Shown here one piece after another: positions 7,773 through 14,508 of a stretch of 21,269 nucleotides of DNA. The translations under genes were made by a program, and so were the position numbers. How positions within the stretch are numbered: position 1 is the stretch's first letter; the number at the start of each line of letters is the position of its first letter. The DNA is from Planctomycetales bacterium (GTDB lineage Bacteria > Planctomycetota > SZUA-567), in contig BNUQ01000034.1 of assembly GCA_025997475.1 (NCBI GenBank), positions 1 through 21,269 on the forward strand, given 5' to 3'. Below the pieces are notes generated by a model. It ran no database searches. It worked only from the letters and a program-made list of their open reading frames with translations, and was not told the origin of the DNA.

Positions 7773-8090
7773 ATGAAAAATTTGGGCATCGCCGCGTTGT
7801 TGTTGACGGCGGCGGCAGGGGGGTGCGGACCGTATCAAGTTACCGACAGCCAAGAACTGACCGACGGCGGTCCGACCGGACGCAATATCGAAACGTGGTG
7901 GGCAAACGACAAGCAACACCGCACCGACTTGAAACCCACCGTGTCCGGCTGGTGGCAAAAAGAACAAACGCGGTGGCCCAAATTCCGCCGCACCGAGCCC
8001 ACCGCCGAGGATTTCTATTTGGAGCATCGCGCCGCCGAACTCGAAGCGCAAAAGCAAAAGCAGAAAGACGCCGAACTCGCGGCGAAATGA
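7773..8090 (+). CDS. Small predicted lipoprotein
   Basis: This 105-residue protein has a type II signal peptide: MKN, a hydrophobic stretch (LGIAALLLTAAA) and the lipobox AGGC with the lipidated Cys at 18. The mature part is rich in Trp, charged residues and Gln. It ends in a helical Lys/Glu/Gln tail (LEAQKQKQKDAELAAK) that could be a short coiled coil or a cell-wall or periplasm spacer. I do not recognise a family. A strong GGAAGGAG precedes the start. Its stop is one base from the metX start, so the two are probably translated together, although a functional link to methionine synthesis is not obvious. A weak promoter candidate is TTGCAG (7710) with GATAAC (7734). Confidence 0.75.
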   Translation: MKNLGIAALLLTAAAGGCGPYQVTDSQELTDGGPTGRNIETWWANDKQHRTDLKPTVSGWWQKEQTRWPKFRRTEPTAEDFYLEHRAAELEAQKQKQKDAELAAK

Positions 8091-8091
8091 G

Positions 8092-9246
8092 ATGAAGAAA
8101 AAAATTCCCGCCGGTTCACTCGGTTACACCGAAGCGCATCGCGTTACGCTCGCCGACGCGCGCGCGCCGTTTGCGCTGTTGTCCGGCGAAACCCTCGCGC
8201 CCGTCGTCGTCGAATACGAGGACTACGGTCCGCGCGACGCCGATAAAGTGATTCTCATCTGCCACGCGATGACCGGCGACGCGCACGTCGCCGGCTTGGA
8301 TAAAAACTGGAAGCGCGACGGACGCGCGTGGCGCCGCGAAAAACCGGGCTGGTGGGACAACGTCGTCGGACCGGGCAAGGCGATTGACACCGACGTTTAT
8401 CGCGTCGTTTGTAGCAACGTGTTGGGCTCCTGTTACGGCACCACCGGTCCGGCGGACGCCAATCCCGCGACCGGCAAACCCTACGGACTGCGTTTTCCGG
8501 TGGTTACGGTGCACGGCTGGGTCAAGTTGCAAAAAAAATTGATTGACCATCTCGGCATCAAAAAATTGCACGCCGTCGTCGGCGGCTCGCTCGGCGGGCA
8601 ACAGGCGCTCGAATGGGCGCTCGCCTATCCCGACCTCGTGAACAAAAGCATTGTGCTGGCGGCGGCGGCGCGGTTGTCGGCGCAGGGCTTGGCGTTCAAC
8701 GCGGTCGGGCGCTACGCGATTACCAACGACCCGCATTTCAACGGCGGCGATTATTACGACGGCGAGCCGCCGCGCGCCGGTTTGGCGGCGGCGCGGATGT
8801 TGGCGCACATCACCTATCTTTCGGAAGAATCGATGCACAAAAAATTCGGGCGGCGGCGGCAAGACCACTGGCATCCGGGCTTCGACGTGGAATTTCAAGT
8901 CGAGAGTTACCTCGATTATCAGGGGCGAAAATTTGTCCAGCGCTTCGACGCGAACAGTTATATGTATATCACGCGGGCGATGGATTATTACGACGCGGCG
9001 GCGTATTGGGGCGACGGCTCGTTGGTGCAGGCGTGCGCGCGGGTCAAAAGTCAGGTGATGGTCGTGAGTTTCACCTCGGACTGGCTCTATCCGCCGCGCC
9101 AATGCCGCGAACTCGCGATGGCGATAAATCAAAATAAATTGCCGGTTACTTATATCGAAGTCCCGTCCGACTACGGACACGATGCGTTCCTCATTCAGAC
9201 CGAAGAAGTCAGCCGGCTGTTGCGCTCGTTCCTTGAAGCGAGGTAG
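8092..9246 (+). CDS. metX: Homoserine O-acetyltransferase (MetX family)
   Basis: This 384-residue alpha/beta-hydrolase-fold enzyme activates homoserine by O-acylation, the first committed step of methionine synthesis, in the cytosol. Family blocks are CHAMTGDAHVAG (58-69), SNVLGSCYGTTGPADANP (108-125) and the nucleophile elbow GGSLGGQ with Ser166. The catalytic Asp330 lies in SFTSDWLYPP and His363 in YGHDAF. The length fits MetX rather than MetA. The acetyl versus succinyl donor cannot be settled from motifs alone, because some MetX proteins use succinyl-CoA. It follows the lipoprotein gene by one base, with no strong Shine-Dalgarno sequence of its own, consistent with translational coupling. 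A likely terminator overlaps its last codons. Confidence 0.94.
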   Translation: MKKKIPAGSLGYTEAHRVTLADARAPFALLSGETLAPVVVEYEDYGPRDADKVILICHAMTGDAHVAGLDKNWKRDGRAWRREKPGWWDNVVGPGKAIDTDVYRVVCSNVLGSCYGTTGPADANPATGKPYGLRFPVVTVHGWVKLQKKLIDHLGIKKLHAVVGGSLGGQQALEWALAYPDLVNKSIVLAAAARLSAQGLAFNAVGRYAITNDPHFNGGDYYDGEPPRAGLAAARMLAHITYLSEESMHKKFGRRRQDHWHPGFDVEFQVESYLDYQGRKFVQRFDANSYMYITRAMDYYDAAAYWGDGSLVQACARVKSQVMVVSFTSDWLYPPRQCRELAMAINQNKLPVTYIEVPSDYGHDAFLIQTEEVSRLLRSFLEAR

Positions 9247-9281
9247 AGTATGGATTCGACTCGCTTCCTAACTTTTTTTTT
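9235..9281 (+). terminator. Probable intrinsic terminator of metX
   Basis: GAAGCGAG (9235-9242) pairs with CTCGCTTC (9260-9267) as a perfect 8-bp stem. It is followed within five bases by a run of nine T (9273-9281). The 17-base loop holds the metX stop codon, so the stem starts inside the gene. The long loop makes it less than ideal. Confidence 0.55.
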
Positions 9282-9296
9282 CGCGCGGAGGAACGT

Positions 9297-9706
9297 TCAA
9301 TTAAGAATTAAAAATTAAGAACTCAGGTTACGCGATTGATTGTTTTGATAATTTATTCCGCCAGTCGCGCTGAAAGCGCGAAACATATCAGCCCAGGGTA
9401 AGGCGCACGCTCTTCGCGCCGCCACCCTGGGTAGCGGTTGATTGATAAAACCATCCGACAGTCCCGCCGCGCGGTTTGCGGCGGCAGACGCCGCGGCGGC
9501 GAGAGCGGTTCGCCCAAACGCGGCGAACCGTCCAATTGCGGTTGGCGCTCCGCGCCGTCTTTACCTATGGTGGCGCGGCTGATAGAGCGTCGCCGCTTAC
9601 CATAGGCTGATATGTTTCGCCCCGTTGGGGCGGCTGGCGGAGATTTTTCAAATTCTTCGTTGCAATAGCGCCAACGAAGACCGCGTAATGAGTTCTTAAT
9701 TAAGCG
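9297..9706. repeat. Heptamer-bordered compound inverted-repeat element (410 bp)
   Basis: This fills the gap between metX and the next gene; no gene is visible in it. The left border has four 7-mers (AATTAAG, AATTAAA, AATTAAG, AACTCAG; 9299-9326). The right border (9682-9702) is its inverted partner, sharing TTAAGAACTCA..TTACGCG. Inside is a second inverted pair, 9358-9393 and 9605-9640. In each 36-base arm the outer 7 and inner 13 bases match perfectly, while the middle 16 differ and form a separate small hairpin in each arm. Further in are hairpins with CCCAGGGT...ACCCTGGG (9392-9432) and CCTATGGT...ACCATAGG (9564-9606). The GC-rich centre (9445-9560) holds more short palindromes such as GGTTCGCC...GGCGAACC. 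Confidence 0.7.
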
Positions 9707-9747
9707 TGCCGTAATCTCTTCCGCAAACAGGTCTGAAAACAAGCCGA

Positions 9748-10572
9748 ATGTTCTGGTCTTTGAAAATCGACAAACTATCCACGCTCGCGGACTTCCGCCC
9801 CGACGACGGCGACGAAGTGATTATCGACCTCGACGCCGCGCCGTTGCCGGAATTATTGACGTATCTGCAAGCCGAACATTTTCCCGCCGAAAAAATCCGC
9901 GTCGCGTTGCCGCTGATTACCCGCACCGCGGCGTTGTCCGGCGACGAAGTCGAGGAAGTGGCGCGGCGGATAAAAATTCTCCGCGCCGCCGGTTGGCAAA
10001 AATTTCTCGCGGCGCAATTGGGACAATTGCCGTGGTTAAACGGCGCGGACATCGCCGCCGACTGGTCGTTGTATGCGGCGAACTCCGCCGCCATAGAATT
10101 TTTGCGCGGGCAGGGCGTCCGCCGTTTTACCGCCTCGCCGGAAGACGACGCGGAAAATTTACGCGCGTTGCTCGCCGGCGCGGGCGACGCTCTGCAAGTT
10201 ATCGTTTATCAGGACTCGCCGCTGTTTATCGCCGAGCCGTGCGCGCGGGCGGCGTGGCAAAAATGTCCGCGCCACGACGAACCGTGCCACGGCGAACCGT
10301 GCCACGGCGAACCGCAACCGCTCGCGACGCGCGGCGGACAAAAATTTGCGTTGCTGACCGACCGTTGCCGTTCGACGGTCATTAACGACGCGCCGTTTTC
10401 GTGGAGCGAACATTTGCCGCAGTTGCGCGATTACGGCTTGCAAAAAGCGCGGGTCGATTTTACGTATCGGCGCTACGAACCGGCGGCGGCGAAAATTCTC
10501 TGGCAACGCATAAAAAACGGCGAAACGCTCGCCGGAACGCACAGCGGTAATTTCCGGCGCGGCTGGCAATAA
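9748..10572 (+). CDS. U32 peptidase-like protein, C-terminal part only
   Basis: This 274-residue protein resembles the second half of large U32-family proteins. Its marks are IRVALPLITR (50-59), ADWSLYAANSAAIEFLRGQG (104-123), a TASPEDD turn, VIVYQDSPLFIAEPC (151-165) and the closing GTHSGNFRRG. Cys165, 173, 180, 185 and 207 sit where U32 proteins have cysteines that can bind an iron-sulfur cluster. The TIM-barrel half that normally precedes is absent. The frame opens only at 9715, just after the repeat element, and ATG 9748 has no good Shine-Dalgarno sequence. It is either a stand-alone domain or a 5'-truncated gene. Codon use and the intact 274-residue frame argue that it is still under selection. 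Its substrate is unknown; related proteins act in RNA hydroxylation or as collagenase-like peptidases. Confidence 0.7.
   Translation: MFWSLKIDKLSTLADFRPDDGDEVIIDLDAAPLPELLTYLQAEHFPAEKIRVALPLITRTAALSGDEVEEVARRIKILRAAGWQKFLAAQLGQLPWLNGADIAADWSLYAANSAAIEFLRGQGVRRFTASPEDDAENLRALLAGAGDALQVIVYQDSPLFIAEPCARAAWQKCPRHDEPCHGEPCHGEPQPLATRGGQKFALLTDRCRSTVINDAPFSWSEHLPQLRDYGLQKARVDFTYRRYEPAAAKILWQRIKNGETLAGTHSGNFRRGWQ
10279..10308 (+). repeat. In-frame 15-bp tandem duplication (EPCHG)
   Basis: Two perfect copies of a 15-base unit (10279-10293, 10294-10308) plus a partial third encode EPCHG-EPCHG-EP. The duplication adds an extra Cys and His to the cysteine-rich loop of the U32-like protein. Confidence 0.8.
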
Positions 10573-10575
10573 CCA

Positions 10576-10846
10576 GAGTTTAGAGTTGAAAGTTTAGCGT
10601 TGAGCAGTGGTTGCGCTTCGCGCATTATTAGACCTGTTCGACAACCAATTCGCGGCAAATTTTCGGCTAATTTTCCGTCCCGCCGCGTCAAAATTCCTGG
10701 CAATACTCTCGGTATTGCTTCGTCATTTTTCCTGGCGGCACGAAAAATTAGACACGAACATTTGCTCACTCGTAGGTTTAGAACAGGTCTATTAAAATGA
10801 CTCCACCGCTAAACTCTCAACTCTAAACTCTCAACTCTAAACTCTG
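10576..10846. repeat. Heptamer-bordered nested palindrome (271 bp)
   Basis: This occupies the gap between the U32-like gene and rsmI. The left border is GAGTTTA, GAGTTGA, AAGTTTA, GCGTTGA, GCAGTGG (10576-10610). The right border is the reverse complement type, TAAACTC/TCAACTC alternating five times (10810-10844). Inside are an 11-bp inverted pair TAGACCTGTTC (10629-10639) with its complement at 10781-10791, a 14-of-16 pair (10667-10682 with 10736-10751), and a central hairpin GCAATAC-tctcg-GTATTGC (10700-10718). No gene is visible. The right array ends 8 bases before the rsmI start, so it forms the rsmI leader. Confidence 0.75.
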
Positions 10847-10852
10847 AAAAAA

Positions 10853-11539
10853 ATGCTCTACGTCATCGCCACGCCGCTCGGCAATTTGGAAGACGTCTCG
10901 TTGCGCGCCTTGCGCGTGTTGCGGGAAATCGACGGGTTGGCGTGCGAGGACACGCGCGTAACGCGGCGGATTTTTGAGCGCTATGAAATCCCGTTGCCGC
11001 CGCTCTTTTTTTCCTATCAGGAACACAACGAACTCCGCGCCGGCGAGCGTGTTTTGCAATTGTTGCGCGACGGCAAAAACGTCGGCTTGTGCTCGGACGG
11101 CGGCTGTCCGGCGATTAGCGACCCGGGCTATCGCGTCATTAACGCGGCGCTGAACGAGAATTTGCCGGTCAACGTCATCCCCGGTCCGTGCGCGGTCGAG
11201 ACGGCGTTAATGGCGTCGGGAATGCCGACGGCGAGTTTCACTTTTCACGGCTTTTTGCCGCCGAAGTCCGGCAAGCGGCAAAATTTCTTTCTCGCCGAAA
11301 AAAATTCGCCGCACACGGCGGTCATTTACGAAGCGCCGACGCGCCTCGGTAAAACGCTCGCCGACGCCGCCGCCGTGTGGGAAGACCGCCGCGCCGCCGT
11401 GTGTTTGGAACTCACCAAAATTCACGAGCGCGTGGAGCGCGGCTATTTGCGCGACTGCGCGGCGTCCTTTGCCGACCGCGAAGTCCGGGGCGAAGCCGTC
11501 ATCGTCATCGCCGGCAACAATCCCAAATTCTTCCGGTGA
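10853..11539 (+). CDS. rsmI: 16S rRNA (cytidine(1402)-2'-O)-methyltransferase RsmI, short form
   Basis: This 228-residue SAM-dependent enzyme, with the tetrapyrrole-methylase fold, 2'-O-methylates C1402 in the decoding centre of 16S rRNA. Diagnostic blocks are VIATPLGNLEDVSLRAL (4-20), CEDTRVT (31-37), SYQEHNE, LCSDGGCPAISDPGYRV and IPGPCAVETALMASG, followed by FHGFLPPK. It ends right after GEAVIVIAG. The family usually runs ~50-60 residues further with a small helical C-terminal domain, so that domain is absent here. No Shine-Dalgarno sequence is visible; the leader is the heptamer array and an A-run. The stop is 3 bases before the next start, so the 523-residue protein downstream is probably co-translated. 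Confidence 0.95.
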   Translation: MLYVIATPLGNLEDVSLRALRVLREIDGLACEDTRVTRRIFERYEIPLPPLFFSYQEHNELRAGERVLQLLRDGKNVGLCSDGGCPAISDPGYRVINAALNENLPVNVIPGPCAVETALMASGMPTASFTFHGFLPPKSGKRQNFFLAEKNSPHTAVIYEAPTRLGKTLADAAAVWEDRRAAVCLELTKIHERVERGYLRDCAASFADREVRGEAVIVIAGNNPKFFR

Positions 11540-11542
11540 AAA

Positions 11543-13114
11543 ATGCGCTTCATTTCCATCGACCAAAATTGTTCGCCGCTGTGGGATGTCGCGCCGAAAT
11601 TGGCGGCGCTGACCGCCCGCGGCTACGTCGGGACGCATTACGTCGAAGACATCGACATCGCCTATTCGCGGCACGGCGCGGCGGCGGTCGAACTCGCGCC
11701 GGAAAGTTATTATCGCGGCGGCGCGTCCGACTGGGGCGCGACGTTGTTCGCCTTCGATTTTCTCGGACGGCTACCGTTGGACGTGCGGCAATTCGAGCCG
11801 TTCACCGGCTTGGCGTCGGCGAATTTGGCGAAACGGATAGATTTATCGCTCGACGAATTGTATGCCCGTTACAGCGGGTCCGACAATTGGCAACTTGTCG
11901 GCGCCAGTTATTTGGCGGGCGATAAAAACCGGCATAAACTTCTCGGCGATTTAACCGTCGCGTCCGTCGCGCCGTTCGCGCGCCGACTGCTGGCGCGGGC
12001 GCGGGAAAATTTATGCGAAATTTTTGTCGAACCGGCGGCGCGGGCGCGGATTGAAAACTGGCATCAACGCGAAGAATTTTTTATTGAAAACGGCGGCGAC
12101 GAACGTCTCGGTGAATTTTACCGGCAGTGGCTACGGCGCGATTTAGGCGACGCGGTGCAATTCGGACTAACCTCGCAATTATTCGCGCTGACGGACGACG
12201 GCGCGAACCGGCAAACGCTGACGTGGTTTTTGCGCGATTACGCGACGCTCGCGCAATCGTATAACGACGCGGTCGGGACGGAGATGCGTCCGCTGAACGA
12301 CCGGCGCGGCGAGTTGCCGTTTTTCGCGATTTTCCACGACGGCAAAAATTGTTGGCGCGAACCGCTTTTTTTGGCGGACGGCGAATTACGCGCCGCGACG
12401 CGAAGTTGGCAAGCCGACGCTTTGCCGATTGCGACCTTGCGGCGCGACGGCGTGGTCGCGCTTGCCGCCAAAGCCATTTTATTGGTCCTGCAAGCGCGGC
12501 TGACCGGCGCGGCGTTGGCATTGCCGGAGCAGGGGTCGCTGTATATGCCGGCGGCATACGCGTTGCAGAAAAAACTCGCGGCGTGGCTACCGCCGGACTT
12601 GCCGCCGGTCTGGCGCGTGAAACTCAATTTCTTTGACCGGATGGCGAAAGCGAAAACCCGTTTGCGCCCGCCGGTTTATTGGCGCGGCGTTTTCGGCGAC
12701 CGCGAATTTTCCGCCGGAGAATTGGTCGAAGCCATCCGCGCCCGGCAATCGGCGACGGAACAAATGCTGGCGCCATTGCGCGAGAAAACGACGCGGGCGG
12801 CAACGTGGCGAAAATTATTTCCGGCGTTCTATGCGCGGCGCGACGAATGGGAAACGCAACGTAAAAACTGCGGACAAGCCGGACGTAAAAATGAAGCCGC
12901 CGAAATTTGGCGGCAAATTCGCGGGCTTGATTTGGAGTTGTGGCGGGAGCAAATCGACTGGCTGACCGCGGCGTTGCAGTTGCGGAATTTAAGTTATTTC
13001 AACGCGCGCGGCGCGATTTATCCGTGGTCGATAGCGCTCGGCGGCGAAGAATTTTATCGCGGCGTTGTCGCCGGCGCGACGGTCGAAGAAGAAGCAGTGA
13101 ACAGTGAGCAGTGA
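11543..13114 (+). CDS. Conserved-looking protein of unknown function (523 aa)
   Basis: I do not recognise this protein. It has no signal peptide and no membrane segment, and it is rich in Trp, Arg and Ala. Segments that look constrained are SDWGATLFAFDFLGRLP, FEPFTGL, DNWQLVGASYL, GSLYMPAAYALQKKLAAWLP, RPPVYWRGVFG and AIYPWSIALGGEEFYRGVV. A long charged helix, possibly a coiled coil, spans roughly residues 395-475. The whole frame has codon use like its neighbours, so it is a real gene. It starts 3 bases after rsmI with only a weak GGTGA upstream, implying coupling to rsmI. The last residues (AVNSEQ) and the stop codon are encoded by a heptamer array, suggesting the native C-terminus was replaced or extended. 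Confidence 0.7.
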   Translation: MRFISIDQNCSPLWDVAPKLAALTARGYVGTHYVEDIDIAYSRHGAAAVELAPESYYRGGASDWGATLFAFDFLGRLPLDVRQFEPFTGLASANLAKRIDLSLDELYARYSGSDNWQLVGASYLAGDKNRHKLLGDLTVASVAPFARRLLARARENLCEIFVEPAARARIENWHQREEFFIENGGDERLGEFYRQWLRRDLGDAVQFGLTSQLFALTDDGANRQTLTWFLRDYATLAQSYNDAVGTEMRPLNDRRGELPFFAIFHDGKNCWREPLFLADGELRAATRSWQADALPIATLRRDGVVALAAKAILLVLQARLTGAALALPEQGSLYMPAAYALQKKLAAWLPPDLPPVWRVKLNFFDRMAKAKTRLRPPVYWRGVFGDREFSAGELVEAIRARQSATEQMLAPLREKTTRAATWRKLFPAFYARRDEWETQRKNCGQAGRKNEAAEIWRQIRGLDLELWREQIDWLTAALQLRNLSYFNARGAIYPWSIALGGEEFYRGVVAGATVEEEAVNSEQ

Positions 13115-13118
13115 GCAG
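13094..13118. repeat. Heptamer tandem array (RCAGTGA)
   Basis: GCAGTGA, ACAGTGA, GCAGTGA and GCAG follow one another. The TGA of the third unit (13112-13114) is the stop codon of the 523-residue protein. The unit is nearly the same as in the 1886-1923 array. Confidence 0.7.
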
Positions 13119-13180
13119 TTTTCGGCGGCAATTTATTGCCGCCGACTGAAATGCGGCGAAACCGCGACAAAACTCAATAG

Positions 13181-13333
13181 CCCGCCGTTTTAACGGCGGG
13201 TAAAGCGGCGAAAAAAAATGAACGGGCTTTAGCCCAAAATAATTGTTGCCTTGCTCCATCGGCTTTAGCCGAATTAGTGTTTGGGCTAAAGCCCGTTTTA
13301 GGGAGAACGCTAACCACGCGCTAAAGCGCGTGG
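13181..13333. repeat. Cluster of short hairpins with CTTTAG/CTAAAG cores
   Basis: This fills the 300-base gap before waaF; no gene is visible. Hairpins in order are CCCGCCG-ttttaa-CGGCGGG (13181-13200); an 18-bp inverted pair 13221-13238 / 13280-13297, each arm itself a small palindrome (GGGCTTTAGCCC and GGGCTAAAGCCC); CGGCTTTAGCCG (13260-13271); and CCACGCGCTaaaGCGCGTGG (13314-13333). Most share the same loop core. They could stabilise RNA ends, act as REP-like sequences, or be remnants of a small element. Confidence 0.65.
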
Positions 13334-13413
13334 CAATTGAATAGAGCATTTCCAATTCAATACTTCTCCGTGCCTCCGCGAGATATAAAAAATCGACAAA
13401 AAGGGAAAAGCCG

Positions 13414-14397
13414 ATGCAAATAATCGTGCGCGCGCCGAACTGGTTAGGCGACGCGGTAATGGCGTTGCCGGTGTTTGCCGCGTTGCGGGCGGCTTATCCC
13501 GACGCGAAAATCGTCGCCGCCGCGCGGGAAAATCTCCGCGCCGTTTTTACCGGCGCGGCGGATGAAATTTTAACCGTGCCGCGCGGCGCGGCGTTGTTAA
13601 AAAACGCGCCGGCGCTCCGCTCGCGGAAAATCGACCTCGGCATTTTATTGACCAACAGTTTCGCCACCGCCGCGTGGCTGTTTTTGACCGGCGCGAAACG
13701 GCGTCTCGGTTACGCCCGCGACGTGCGCGGTTTTCTTTTGACCGACGCGGTTAAACCGACGCCGGAAATTTTGGCGGCGCATCAAGCCGAGTATTATTTT
13801 GCCTTGCTGAAAAAAATCGGCGTCGCGCAAGAAATGCCCGCGCCGCGCCTGACCGTCGATGACGCGGCGGCGAGTGAAGCGGCAAAATTTTTAGCGGCGA
13901 AAAATTTAACCGCCGGCAACTACGCGGTCATCGCGCCGTGTAGCGCGTTCGGCGCGGTGAAGGATTGGGAATTGGCGCGTTACGCGGCGGTGGCGGCGCG
14001 TCTTTACGCCGAGCGGCAAATCCCCGCGCTCTTCACCGGCACGGCGGGACAGCGGGAGATGATTAACGCGGTCGCCGGCGACGTTATCAACGCGGCGGGC
14101 GAGTTGACGTTGGGCGGTTTATTCGGCGTGTTGCGGAACGCGAAATTTTTTCTCGGCGGCGACTCCGGCGCGGCACACGCGGCGGCGGCGTTGGCGGTGC
14201 CGACGGTCGTGATTTTCGGCATTACCGAACCGTCGCGCACCCGTCCGCTCGGCGGAAAAGTTCAACTCCTCGGCAAAGGCGGCTTGGCGACGCCGGATTT
14301 ACGCTCGCCGGTAATGCAACGCGCCGCGCGGCGGGTGTTGGACGCGATTACGGTCGAAGAAGTGGCGGACGCGGTTTTCAATTTGATTAAAAATTAA
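13414..14397 (+). CDS. waaF: ADP-heptose--LPS heptosyltransferase (GT9, WaaF-like)
   Basis: This 327-residue glycosyltransferase adds heptose to the inner core of lipopolysaccharide at the cytosolic face of the inner membrane. Marks are the N-terminal MQIIVRAPNWLGDAVMALPV, the RRLGYARDVRGFLLTDAV segment and the nucleotide-sugar site GGDSGAAHAAAALAVPTVVIFG near residues 248-270, followed by TEPSRTRPLG. The length is close to E. coli WaaF (~348). The start at 13414 has AAGGGAAAAG upstream. The opening APNWLGDAVM favours WaaF (heptosyltransferase II) over WaaC or WaaQ, but acceptor position cannot be read from sequence. The last codons and stop (LIKN, TAA 14395-14397) fall within a heptamer array. 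It stands alone with no other LPS genes in view. Confidence 0.9.
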   Translation: MQIIVRAPNWLGDAVMALPVFAALRAAYPDAKIVAAARENLRAVFTGAADEILTVPRGAALLKNAPALRSRKIDLGILLTNSFATAAWLFLTGAKRRLGYARDVRGFLLTDAVKPTPEILAAHQAEYYFALLKKIGVAQEMPAPRLTVDDAAASEAAKFLAAKNLTAGNYAVIAPCSAFGAVKDWELARYAAVAARLYAERQIPALFTGTAGQREMINAVAGDVINAAGELTLGGLFGVLRNAKFFLGGDSGAAHAAAALAVPTVVIFGITEPSRTRPLGGKVQLLGKGGLATPDLRSPVMQRAARRVLDAITVEEVADAVFNLIKN

Positions 14398-14496
14398 AAA
14401 TTAGAAATTAAAAATTGCGGAGTTTGACGGTCAAAATCGCTTCGCGCAATTTTGATAATTACTCCTCAAATTGTTAATTGTTAATTGTTAATTGTT
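14388..14496. repeat. Heptamer-bordered hairpin element, copy A
   Basis: The left arm is AAAATTA, AAAATTA, GAAATTA, AAAATTG (14390-14417); the right arm is TTAATTG three times (14474-14494). The core between them folds as GGAG...CTCC outside, TCAAAAT...ATTTTGA inside and a GCGcttCGC tip. The element at 16871-16966 has the same plan with different arm and core sequence. It separates waaF from the zinc-ribbon gene. Confidence 0.7.
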
Positions 14497-14508
14497 TCAA
14501 GGGGCTTT

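Noticed and set aside
8116..9180. 354-codon open frame opposite metX
   Set aside because: Same reason; MetX motifs on the plus strand are decisive.
10576..10846. Heptamer arrays as a CRISPR array
   Set aside because: Units are 7 bases with no unique spacers and no cas genes in the window.
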